From Oribacterium sp. UBA5894 (lineage in GTDB: Bacteria; Bacillota; Clostridia; Lachnospirales; Lachnospiraceae): a DNA stretch of 10,311 nucleotides. A program made the position numbers and the translations under genes. The notes under the pieces are model-generated. The model saw nothing but the letters and a program-made list of their open reading frames with translations, made no database searches and was not told the DNA's origin. Positions 1-6,799 of the stretch are shown piece by piece; position 1 is the stretch's first letter; every line of letters begins with the position of its first letter. The stretch is taken from positions 23,841 through 34,151 of the forward strand of contig DJEQ01000056.1 in assembly GCA_002431355.1 (NCBI GenBank). The letters run 5' to 3'.

Positions 1-525
1 TGCATTGCAACGGAGAACCCGCTCGGGGCGGCCGGTACACAGCCGCTGCCGGAGTCACAGCTCGATCGTTTCATGATCTGTCTGTCCATCGGCTATCCGA
101 GTGTCGAGGATCAGGTAAAGATTCTGCAGGTACAGCGCTACCAGAATCCGCTCGAGGAGCTTCAGTGCATCGCAACGCCGGAGAGCCTTCTGGAGGTGCA
201 GAAGTACCTGTCGTCCGTGAAGGCGACGGAGGCGATTCTGACCTATGCGGCTCGGCTTGCGCAGGCGACGCGCGAGCATCCGCTGGTGGAGCTTGGCGCA
301 TCCCCACGTGCCGTTCTGGCGCTCGTCCGTATGGCGCGTGCGCATGCGGTGCTGGAGGAGCGGAATTATGTGACACCGGAGGATATCCGAAGTGTGTTCA
401 TTGACGTCTGTGCCCATCGTCTCGTGCTTCGTCCGCAGGCGCGCATCGATGGTGTTCATGCTGCGGATGTGCTGACGGAGATTTTACGGAATACACTGTC
501 GGATGCAGAGGCAGGTGCACGATGA
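1..525 (+). CDS. MoxR-family AAA+ ATPase, C-terminal part (5' end outside window)
   Basis: The reading frame is open from base 1 and 174 residues are visible. MoxR proteins are usually about 310-330 residues, so roughly 140-150 residues with Walker A and B lie upstream. The visible part starts at sensor 1 (CIATENP, Asn6), continues through the family signature GTQPLPESQLDRF (residues 12-24, with Arg23 as the likely arginine finger), and has a sensor 2 segment GASPRA (Arg103) in the C-terminal lid helices. MoxR ATPases are cytoplasmic chaperone-like remodelling enzymes, commonly encoded beside DUF58 and transglutaminase-like membrane proteins, as here. The TGA stop at 523-525 overlaps the next gene's ATG at 522-524, which indicates translational coupling. 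The family call is firm. The client or substrate cannot be read from sequence. Confidence 0.93.
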   Translation, partial: CIATENPLGAAGTQPLPESQLDRFMICLSIGYPSVEDQVKILQVQRYQNPLEELQCIATPESLLEVQKYLSSVKATEAILTYAARLAQATREHPLVELGASPRAVLALVRMARAHAVLEERNYVTPEDIRSVFIDVCAHRLVLRPQARIDGVHAADVLTEILRNTLSDAEAGAR

Positions 526-1691
526 GTGCCGAAAAACGGCATGGACTCGAGCTTCTGCTGACGGTACTGACGCTCCTGCTTTTCAGCTTTCTTTTCAGCG
601 GACGCTATGCGGCCATGCTGCTTTGCGTTTTAGCTGTATGGATCCTGGCGCTTCGCCTCTGCCTCCAGAGAGAAGCCTCCTATGTGGGGCTCGAGCTCCG
701 GCTGCCACGCAGTGGCAGGGTTGGACAGGAGATGACCCTTGAGCTTGTGGGAAATACGAAGCGCCCGGTTTTTGCCGTCGGTGCGATGAGAGTGGAAATC
801 GAGGTGCGGCATACCATGTTTGGCATCACGAGTCTACAGCACATCGAGTTTCCGATTCAGAATGGACAGCATGGTCAGAAAATCCGCTTCCATGTGCCAC
901 TCGCAGGGGAGGTGCAGTTCCACTGTCGTGCAGTGAAGCTTGTGGACTTGATGGGACTGTTTTCCGTGAAGGGCGTCGCCTTTCGACCGGTGTGCACCCT
1001 GATCTATCCGGAGGAGACGAAGCTGGAGCTGACGCTTTCAGGTATTTCAGTTGGCACGCTGGATCGCGAGGGCTTTCAGCAGAATCGGGCGGGAAATGAC
1101 CGAAGCGAGGTCTTCGATCTTCGAAGCTATCAGCCGGGCGATGACCTCCGTGCCGTTCACTGGAAGCTTTCCTCGAAGCTGGAGGAGCTGATTCTTCGAC
1201 AGGCGAGCCATCCGGCGTACTATGAGCTTGCCCTGATGCCGGATTTTGGGGAGGATTCCTCGCTGGCTGAGCGGAATCGCGCCATCAGTCTGACGCGTGC
1301 ACTGGGCGAACGGCTTCTTCGGATGGGCCTCCCGTTCTGCTTCCTTCTGCTGACGACCGAGGGTATGAGCGTGCAGGAGATCCGCGACCTGAGACAGTGG
1401 GCGCAGCAGATGGAAAAGTGGATGCGGACCCGGGCGTCGCTCGAGCGTGGGCGAAGTCTCCGCAGCTTTTCGGCGGAACAGATGGCGCGCTGCTTTACGC
1501 GCCTGTTTATTCTGGCGGATGGCACATATTCCGAGGATCTCCGGCCCCTGGAGGGAGAGATCGACGTGACAGTGCTTTCGGCGGAGGATGCCGTACAGCA
1601 GGTACAGTACAGGAAGCTTGGAATCGCGTGCACGGAGGTGCGCGTACCCGCAGAGCAGACAGCGGATCACACGGTTCAGCTTCATGATTAA
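522..1691 (+). CDS. DUF58 domain membrane protein
   Basis: This 389-residue protein starts with two closely spaced hydrophobic segments (about residues 9-26 and 29-48). A beta-rich extracytoplasmic or cytoplasmic region follows, and then the DUF58 signature YQPGDDLRAVHWK (residues 203-215), preceded by the typical DLMGLFSVKG stretch (142-151). The second half is expected to have a von Willebrand A-like fold, but the DxSxS metal-site motif is not evident. The segment PDFGEDSS near residues 241-248 sits where it would be expected. The ATG at 522 overlaps the MoxR stop by 4 bp, with only a weak upstream purine stretch (AGAGG 507-511 or CAGG 512-515), so translation probably depends on re-initiation after the MoxR gene. 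DUF58 proteins are regular partners of MoxR ATPases. Their biochemical role is not established, so the function is inferred from context only. Confidence 0.92.
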   Translation: MSAEKRHGLELLLTVLTLLLFSFLFSGRYAAMLLCVLAVWILALRLCLQREASYVGLELRLPRSGRVGQEMTLELVGNTKRPVFAVGAMRVEIEVRHTMFGITSLQHIEFPIQNGQHGQKIRFHVPLAGEVQFHCRAVKLVDLMGLFSVKGVAFRPVCTLIYPEETKLELTLSGISVGTLDREGFQQNRAGNDRSEVFDLRSYQPGDDLRAVHWKLSSKLEELILRQASHPAYYELALMPDFGEDSSLAERNRAISLTRALGERLLRMGLPFCFLLLTTEGMSVQEIRDLRQWAQQMEKWMRTRASLERGRSLRSFSAEQMARCFTRLFILADGTYSEDLRPLEGEIDVTVLSAEDAVQQVQYRKLGIACTEVRVPAEQTADHTVQLHD

Positions 1692-1703
1692 GCTTAAAAA
1701 AAC

Positions 1704-1708
1704 AGGAG
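1704..1708 (+). promoter_or_regulatory. Ribosome binding site of the TgpA-like gene
   Basis: AGGAG lies 6 bases before the ATG at 1715, in a short 23-bp gap after the DUF58 stop. This supports the ATG at 1715 as the start and continued co-transcription from the DUF58 gene. Confidence 0.8.
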
Positions 1709-1714
1709 AGAGCC

Positions 1715-4171
1715 ATGCCAGAACCGATGGTAATCGAACTCAAACTGAATAAAGAGGCAACGAGGGTCCGATTTTCGATCTGGTCGACGGTGATCCTTCT
1801 CCTTCTGGCCCTTTCTGCCAGCTGGATGCTGACGACGCCACTCGCGGGCATCGCCTCGTCGGAGCCGACGGCCCTCGCTTTTCCGTGGGTGATTCCGGCG
1901 GCGCTTGGCACGAGCCTTTTCTTTGTGCTGACGTCCGGCCTCGAGAACACCCTTCTTCGACGCGGACTTCGGACCCTTCTGTGGGGGCTGGCGCTGCTCG
2001 TGCTTACCCCACAGGCGCTCATACAGGGCGTCCTTCTCTGGATGGATATTCTGATTACACGTTGGAATTCCGTGTATGAGGGCGGGCTCGCGCTCCTGTC
2101 CGTTCCAGGACTCGAAGAGGAGAGTCTGACAATGCTGTCTGCCCTTTTCGATGGGCAGCTTCATGCCTCACCAGAGCTTCTGTCGAGTCTGCAGGCCGTT
2201 CTTATTCTGCTTGCCATGAGCTTCAGCGGGATCTTCGCGGAGATTGTCCGGGATCGGCATCGTACGGCAGGGATTGTCCTCGGGCTTCTCCTCCTGCTTC
2301 TCCAGTATCTCTTTTCCTGGGTGAACCCGTGGGCGGATACGCTGTATTCCTGTGCCGTGATCGGTCTCAGCATTCTGACAGAGCAGGCGAAGCTGAGCCG
2401 CCATGCACGCTTCTTTTTTGCGGTCGCGGTGCTTTCCATCAGTGGGATGACGGCCCTTCTGCCAGCGAGCGAGTGGACGGCGATGTCTGCACTCCGCGCA
2501 TGGAGTCAGCAGGAGCTCCAGCTGATCCGCTATGGGGAAAAGCGTCTGCCGGAGGGAGCACTTGCGGAAGAGGCAATGCTTCATACGGATACTGACACCC
2601 TGCTACGGGTACAGAGCGAACAGCAGAAGAACCTCTACCTTCGGGGCTTCGTCGGTGCAGCGTATCAGGATGGCTGCTGGATCCCGTTTTCAGATGCAGC
2701 CTATGGTGGAAGCTATGCGGGACTTCTGTCCTGGCTGGAGACGCAGGGCTTCGACCCGCTCACCGAAAGCGCACAGTATTATGCCCTCTCGGATCCAACG
2801 GATGCACCACTGGAAAACCATCTTCTGATTCAGAATGTCGGCACATCCCGGGACTATTTCTATATCCCGGTTTCCACGAAGAAGATTGGCATCAGCCGCG
2901 CGAACGAGAAGCAGGATCAGCGCTTTACGGTGACGGGACTCTATGGAAGCGATGCCTATACAGTGGCGGAACGCTCCAGTGAGAAGCCGTCGGAGCTCAC
3001 GGTCCGTGCAGCCTGGGTGCAGCACCCGGAAACGGAGGCACAGGAGCAGTATGCCTCGGCGGAGGCCGTCTACCGAAGCTTTGTCTACGACCGCTATACC
3101 GTGGTGCCGGACGAAATGAAGCCGCTCCTGGAGCAGCGGTTCTGGTCCGACGAGGTACACGAGAAGGACAGCATCTATGCGGCGATTGACCATGTACGGG
3201 AGGTGCTTAGCACGAGCATGAAGTACACGCGAGATCCTGCTCTCTCAGCGACGGATGCAGGTGAGAGCAGCGCCGAGGAAACGGCGGGAGATCGCCGCTT
3301 CCGCGCCTTCCTTCGTGGTGAAGAGGCGGGCAATGCAGTGATGTATGCGTCCGCAGCAGCCGAGGCGCTGCGGCTGCAGGGCATTGCCACCCGCTATGTC
3401 GAGGGCTACTATGTACCGGGCGAACGTCTGGGTGCCTCCGAAAATGGAAGCGTCGATGTGAATGGGCAGGATACCCACGCCTGGATTGAGGTGTATTTTG
3501 ATGGCATTGGCTGGCTGCCGGTGGATGTGACCCCAGGGTACTACTACGATGCCGTACAGCTGCAGGAAATGGTGTCCCTTCCGGAGACACCGAAGAAAAC
3601 CGCCATGCTGGAGGACAGTGATACAGGGGCGGATCCCCTGTCCCAGGAGGGCGAGAGCAGTGCGCAGCAGGAGGTGCCCCTTCCGCAGCGGGTGCTTGAA
3701 AGCATCGGACGCATCTGTCTCGGTGTCGTGAGCGCGCTTCTTATTTTTCTTTTCATCGCCTTCCTCCTTCTCGAGCTGCTTCGCTTCGCTTCAGAGTGGA
3801 ACGCCCGCCGCCGCTTCCAGAAGGCGGATCCGAAAACGAGGATTGCGCTTCGCCGAAGATGGCTGTATCATCTGCTGATGCTTCGTGACATCGACGCGCA
3901 TTTTGCCGTTGACACCGAGAAAGTTGACGAAAGCGTGACAAAACAGCTAGCCGATGTGAACGAAGGGGATTATACTAGAGTTGTATACCTGTTTGAAAAA
4001 GCCATCTATGGGGAGGAGGCGCTCGAGCGCTATGAGCTTCGCACCATCGACCTTTTCATGGATAAGCTTCAGACGGTGGAGCGTCCGATTGCGAGTCGCC
4101 TGTACTGGAGACTGCGTTATGCAAGACTGCTTCCAGATACGGAAGGAAGCAGGACCGGACGGAGACATTGA
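1715..4171 (+). CDS. TgpA-like multi-pass membrane protein with a transglutaminase-like domain lacking the catalytic Cys
   Basis: The protein has 818 residues. The N-terminal membrane part has hydrophobic segments near 22-42, 58-75, 86-108, 160-176, 182-201, 207-222 and 231-250. A large extracytoplasmic region follows (about 250-660), then one more membrane helix (about 664-688) and a basic cytoplasmic tail resembling the DUF4129-type C-terminus of TgpA relatives. The transglutaminase core is clear: EAGNAVMYASAAAEALRLQG (537-556), RYVEGYY (560-566), THAWIEVYFDGIGWLPVDVTP (587-607). His588 and Asp604 of the Cys-His-Asp triad are present. The position expected for the nucleophile (family pattern GYCExxA) reads G-N-A-V-M-Y-A, with Ala541 encoded by GCA at 3335-3337. 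The domain is therefore probably a non-catalytic binding or scaffold version, or it uses other chemistry. It follows MoxR and DUF58 with a good ribosome site, so one operon is likely. The region 3905-3990 uses codons (AAA, GTT, CTA, ACT, AGA, GTA) that are rare elsewhere in the gene. The last 14 codons lie in a 51-bp tandem repeat. Confidence 0.9.
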   Translation: MPEPMVIELKLNKEATRVRFSIWSTVILLLLALSASWMLTTPLAGIASSEPTALAFPWVIPAALGTSLFFVLTSGLENTLLRRGLRTLLWGLALLVLTPQALIQGVLLWMDILITRWNSVYEGGLALLSVPGLEEESLTMLSALFDGQLHASPELLSSLQAVLILLAMSFSGIFAEIVRDRHRTAGIVLGLLLLLLQYLFSWVNPWADTLYSCAVIGLSILTEQAKLSRHARFFFAVAVLSISGMTALLPASEWTAMSALRAWSQQELQLIRYGEKRLPEGALAEEAMLHTDTDTLLRVQSEQQKNLYLRGFVGAAYQDGCWIPFSDAAYGGSYAGLLSWLETQGFDPLTESAQYYALSDPTDAPLENHLLIQNVGTSRDYFYIPVSTKKIGISRANEKQDQRFTVTGLYGSDAYTVAERSSEKPSELTVRAAWVQHPETEAQEQYASAEAVYRSFVYDRYTVVPDEMKPLLEQRFWSDEVHEKDSIYAAIDHVREVLSTSMKYTRDPALSATDAGESSAEETAGDRRFRAFLRGEEAGNAVMYASAAAEALRLQGIATRYVEGYYVPGERLGASENGSVDVNGQDTHAWIEVYFDGIGWLPVDVTPGYYYDAVQLQEMVSLPETPKKTAMLEDSDTGADPLSQEGESSAQQEVPLPQRVLESIGRICLGVVSALLIFLFIAFLLLELLRFASEWNARRRFQKADPKTRIALRRRWLYHLLMLRDIDAHFAVDTEKVDESVTKQLADVNEGDYTRVVYLFEKAIYGEEALERYELRTIDLFMDKLQTVERPIASRLYWRLRYARLLPDTEGSRTGRRH

Positions 4172-4230
4172 CCGGCGAAGCTTCCAGATACGGAAGAAAG
4201 CAGGACCGGACAGAGACATTGACCGACGAA
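4129..4230 (+). repeat. 51-bp tandem duplication across the 3' end of the TgpA-like gene
   Basis: Copy 1 is 4129-4179 and copy 2 is 4180-4230, directly abutting, with 48 of 51 bases identical. All three differences are G in copy 1 and A in copy 2. The unit is exactly 17 codons long and includes the gene's TGA stop (4169-4171), which recurs in the same frame at 4220-4222. Each copy contains a small hairpin CTTCC-AGATAC-GGAAG (4130-4145 and 4181-4196) and a TTGACC sequence. The second copy lies wholly in the gap before the next gene. It may be a recent slippage or duplication event. No regulatory role is shown. Confidence 0.9.
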
Positions 4231-4300
4231 GCCGCACGGACGAAATCCCGGGCGGCGGGCCGGCGAAGATCATAGATGTATGTAAAGGAGTAATTACTTC
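4172..4300 (+). other. 129-bp gap between the envelope cluster and the signalling module
   Basis: The gap holds the second copy of the 51-bp repeat, a GC-rich stretch (about 4246-4265) and the ribosome site of the following gene. No stem followed by a T-run is visible, so transcription may read through from the TgpA-like gene. The TTGACC sequences in the repeats lack a good -10 box at normal spacing, so no promoter is called. Confidence 0.5.
4284..4290 (+). promoter_or_regulatory. Ribosome binding site of the REC/HD-GYP/GGDEF gene
   Basis: AAAGGAG lies 10 bases before the ATG at 4301. It is a strong match and fixes the start of the downstream protein at MNRQTILIVDDAE, exactly where a receiver domain should begin. 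Confidence 0.85.
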
Positions 4301-6682
4301 ATGAATCGACAGACCATTCTGATTGTTGACGATGCGGAAATGAACCGCATGATGCTGATCGATATGCTGGGCGACCAGTATAATTATGTGGAGGCATCGA
4401 ATGGACGTGAGGCACTTTGCATACTGGAGAAGCGTCTCGACATTGACCTCATGCTCCTTGATGTGAATATGCCGGAGCTCAATGGCTTCCAGGTGCTGGA
4501 GGAGATGAACCGCTTCCACTGGATTCGGGAGGTGCCGGTCATCATGATTACCGCGGAGGAATCCGTGGAATCGATGGAGCATGCCTATGATCTTGGGGTT
4601 ACGGACTACATTCCGCGTCCGTTCAATATCTACATTGTACGCCGCAGAGTTGAAAATACGCTGAATCTTTATGTAAATCAGAAGCGACTCATGAAGGTGG
4701 TGTCGGATCAGATTGCGGAGAAGGAGGAGAATAACACCATCATGGTGAATATCCTCAGCAATGTCGTCGAGCTCCGAAACCATGAGAGCGGCGATCATAT
4801 CCGAAACATTCGAAACATCACGGAGCTGCTGCTTCATCAGCTCGTACAGAAGACGCAGGAGTATCACCTGACCGAGGAAGACATTGCCCTCATCAAGACG
4901 GCATCCTCGCTTCATGACATCGGAAAGATCACGATTCCAGAGGAAATCCTGAATAAGCCGGGAAAGCTCACGAAGGAAGAGTTCGAGATCATGAAGACGC
5001 ACTCGGCGGCCGGTGCCCACATCCTGGAGGAGACCAATGTCGGAAAGGACAAGCCGCTGTACCGTTATGCCCTCGAAATCTGTCGCTGGCATCATGAGCG
5101 CTGGGATGGGCACGGCTACCCGGATGGACTGATTGGAGAGCAGATTCCGATTGCGGCGCAGATCGTGGCGCTCGCGGATGTTTACGATGCACTGACCAGT
5201 GAGCGCTGCTATAAGAAGGCCTTCGACCATGAAACGGCAATCCATATGATTCTGAACGGAGAGTGCGGGGCGTTTAATCCCCTGCTGCTCGAGTGTCTGC
5301 TCGATACGGCGCCGCAGCTTCGCATTGCAACGGGACGGGACGCAGACGCAACGCCATATCGTATGGATATCAAGCACCTGTCGGATGAAATTCTCGCGCA
5401 TGCGGAGATTCAGAACAATGATCGCGCCCAGAACATCCTTGACCTCATGCAGGAGCGCGTGGACTTCTTCGCCTCGATGAACGGAGGCATTCAGTTTGAG
5501 TATGATGCGCTTTCAAAGCTCGTCAACATTACAAACTGGAATGAGCCACTGCAGTATCGGCACAGCGTGAAGAATGTAAGCCATCCGGACTGCTTCCAGT
5601 CCCTGAGTGAGGCTGATTTCAAGCGTCTTCAGGAGGCCATGGATGCCACGACCCGGAAGACCCCGGAGTTTTCCATGAGCATTCTTTTCCCATGTGGAGA
5701 TGAATTCCACTGGTGCGACCTTCGCGTGCGCACCCTCTGGTCTGACCGGCAGCCGGAGCACTACATCGGGGCCGTCGGGCAGATGACCGATCCGCAGAGT
5801 GCAGCCGATAAGGGAGAGCTGCTTCTTCATGATCGGGAGAAGGGGGCCTCGGCGCTTCTTGAGAATGTGAAGCTGCTGAAGTCCGTATTTGATGTCGTGC
5901 GTCTCGTGGATCCAACGAACCTTGAGGTGCTGGAGCTGGATGAGAAGGGCGTTCTTCGCCACTCGGATCAGCACTGTGCGGCATTCTGGGGCAATGCAGG
6001 CGCCTGCGCAAACTGCACCTCGAGTCGTGCACTGCAGCAGAAGACGAGCCTCAATAAGCTGGAATTTACGAGTACCGATATTTATTTCGTGCTTTCAAAA
6101 TATGTAAACCTGAATGGCAATGCCTGCGTTCTGGAGATGCTGAGCAAGATGAGCGATGGCCGCTGGATTGATGCCAATGGCACCCGCTTCCTTCTTGACC
6201 GAAGCCAGGGCGAAAACATGGAATTCTTCATTGACCCTGTGACGAATGCCTATTCACGGCGATACTTTGAAAACTACCGCGCGCACCTTGAAGGCATGGA
6301 ATGCGTGATGGTCATTGATGCAGATCATTTTAAGAAGGTCAATGATACCTTCGGACATATTGCCGGTGATGCGGTGCTGCGCAGCATTGCAAGCACCATT
6401 ATGGACTGCACCAGAAAGAGCGATATCCTCATTCGTTATGGTGGGGATGAATTCCTCCTCCTGTTCCCACAGATCGAGGAGGAGGAAATGCAGAAGAAGA
6501 TGCAGGAAATTGAAAACGCGGTGAAAAGCATTCATCTCCAGGACTATCCGGAGCTGCAGCTTTCCGTCTCCATCGGAGGCGTCGTTGGGGTGCACCCGAT
6601 TGCGGAGGCCATTCGTAAGGCGGATCTTCGCATGTATCAGGAGAAGGGAAAAAAGGAAGGACCCGAGCTGAGAAGGACCTGA
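4301..6682 (+). CDS. REC - HD-GYP - PAS - Cys-rich PAS-like - GGDEF bifunctional cyclic-di-GMP enzyme
   Basis: This 793-residue cytoplasmic protein starts with a receiver domain (about 1-125): acidic pair Asp10/Asp11, phosphoacceptor Asp54 in LMLLDVNMPELNG, and Thr84. The usual switch Lys before Pro is Arg106 (PRPF). The HD-GYP domain (about 145-345) keeps every ligand looked for: Glu157, His166, HDIGK at 205-209, His234, HHERWDGHGYP at 264-274 and Asp293 in LADVYDALTS. It should hydrolyse c-di-GMP. A PAS-like fold covers about 385-498. A second sensory segment (about 520-640) carries Cys559, Cys569, Cys572 and Cys609. The GGDEF domain (645-793) has DADHFKKVND, GGDEF itself at 714-718, and the inhibitory RxxD site RKSD at 705-708, five residues upstream as in active cyclases. 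Both opposing activities therefore appear intact. The REC domain makes it the natural output of a phosphorelay, and a kinase lies two genes downstream. Which activity dominates cannot be told from sequence. Confidence 0.94.
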   Translation: MNRQTILIVDDAEMNRMMLIDMLGDQYNYVEASNGREALCILEKRLDIDLMLLDVNMPELNGFQVLEEMNRFHWIREVPVIMITAEESVESMEHAYDLGVTDYIPRPFNIYIVRRRVENTLNLYVNQKRLMKVVSDQIAEKEENNTIMVNILSNVVELRNHESGDHIRNIRNITELLLHQLVQKTQEYHLTEEDIALIKTASSLHDIGKITIPEEILNKPGKLTKEEFEIMKTHSAAGAHILEETNVGKDKPLYRYALEICRWHHERWDGHGYPDGLIGEQIPIAAQIVALADVYDALTSERCYKKAFDHETAIHMILNGECGAFNPLLLECLLDTAPQLRIATGRDADATPYRMDIKHLSDEILAHAEIQNNDRAQNILDLMQERVDFFASMNGGIQFEYDALSKLVNITNWNEPLQYRHSVKNVSHPDCFQSLSEADFKRLQEAMDATTRKTPEFSMSILFPCGDEFHWCDLRVRTLWSDRQPEHYIGAVGQMTDPQSAADKGELLLHDREKGASALLENVKLLKSVFDVVRLVDPTNLEVLELDEKGVLRHSDQHCAAFWGNAGACANCTSSRALQQKTSLNKLEFTSTDIYFVLSKYVNLNGNACVLEMLSKMSDGRWIDANGTRFLLDRSQGENMEFFIDPVTNAYSRRYFENYRAHLEGMECVMVIDADHFKKVNDTFGHIAGDAVLRSIASTIMDCTRKSDILIRYGGDEFLLLFPQIEEEEMQKKMQEIENAVKSIHLQDYPELQLSVSIGGVVGVHPIAEAIRKADLRMYQEKGKKEGPELRRT

Positions 6683-6799
6683 CATAGCGACTTCAGGCTG
6701 AGACGGGCCCGGCGGTTCGCCCTGGAATATGAAATGGACCGCCGGTCGAAGACAAATGAAGGATCCGGGCCACCGTGGATTGAAATCAGAAAGGAAACC
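6683..6799 (+). other. 117-bp gap with inverted repeats before the lipoprotein gene
   Basis: CCGGCGGT (6709-6716) is perfectly complementary to ACCGCCGG (6738-6745). With inner wobble pairs the stem can reach 11 pairs (6709-6719 with 6735-6745). GGCCCGG (6706-6712) is complementary to CCGGGCC (6765-6771). The two 5' arms overlap, so the pairings exclude each other. A third small hairpin, GGCG-GTT-CGCC, is possible at 6711-6721. No T-run follows, so this is not a classical terminator. A role as an RNA processing, stability or attenuation element is a guess. Confidence 0.5.
6791..6795 (+). promoter_or_regulatory. Ribosome binding site of the solute-binding lipoprotein
   Basis: AAGGA lies 4 bases before the ATG at 6800. 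It decides the start: an in-frame ATG at 6734 would add 22 polar residues ahead of the signal peptide and lies inside the inverted-repeat region. Confidence 0.65.

Noticed and set aside
4168..4247. TTGACC sequences in each 51-bp repeat as -35 boxes of a duplicated promoter
   Set aside because: At 16-18 bp downstream neither copy has a sequence resembling TATAAT.
4172..4300. c-di-GMP riboswitch upstream of the REC/HD-GYP/GGDEF gene
   Set aside because: None of the conserved GEMM core sequence elements could be found in this gap, which is filled mainly by the repeat.
3981..4304. Open + strand frame of 107 codons ending in an ATGA overlap with the gene at 4301, containing both repeat copies
   Set aside because: It starts with TTG, has no ribosome site, and mostly overlaps the TgpA-like C-terminus in another frame. 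The peptide is low-complexity and charged. The neat ATGA junction is noted but is insufficient to call a gene.
3947..5401. Long open frame (484 codons) on the minus strand
   Set aside because: It lies antisense to the REC/HD-GYP coding region and the end of the TgpA-like gene, whose + strand frames carry clear conserved motifs. The translation shows no recognisable domain. It is open because of GC-biased codon use.
6700..6775. Rho-independent terminator after the c-di-GMP enzyme gene
   Set aside because: The stems are strong, but no run of T follows either 3' arm, so read-through into the lipoprotein gene is more likely.
6734..6799. Upstream in-frame ATG for the lipoprotein gene
   Set aside because: It would put 22 polar residues before the signal peptide and has no good ribosome site. 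The ATG at 6800 has both a ribosome site and a proper signal peptide start.
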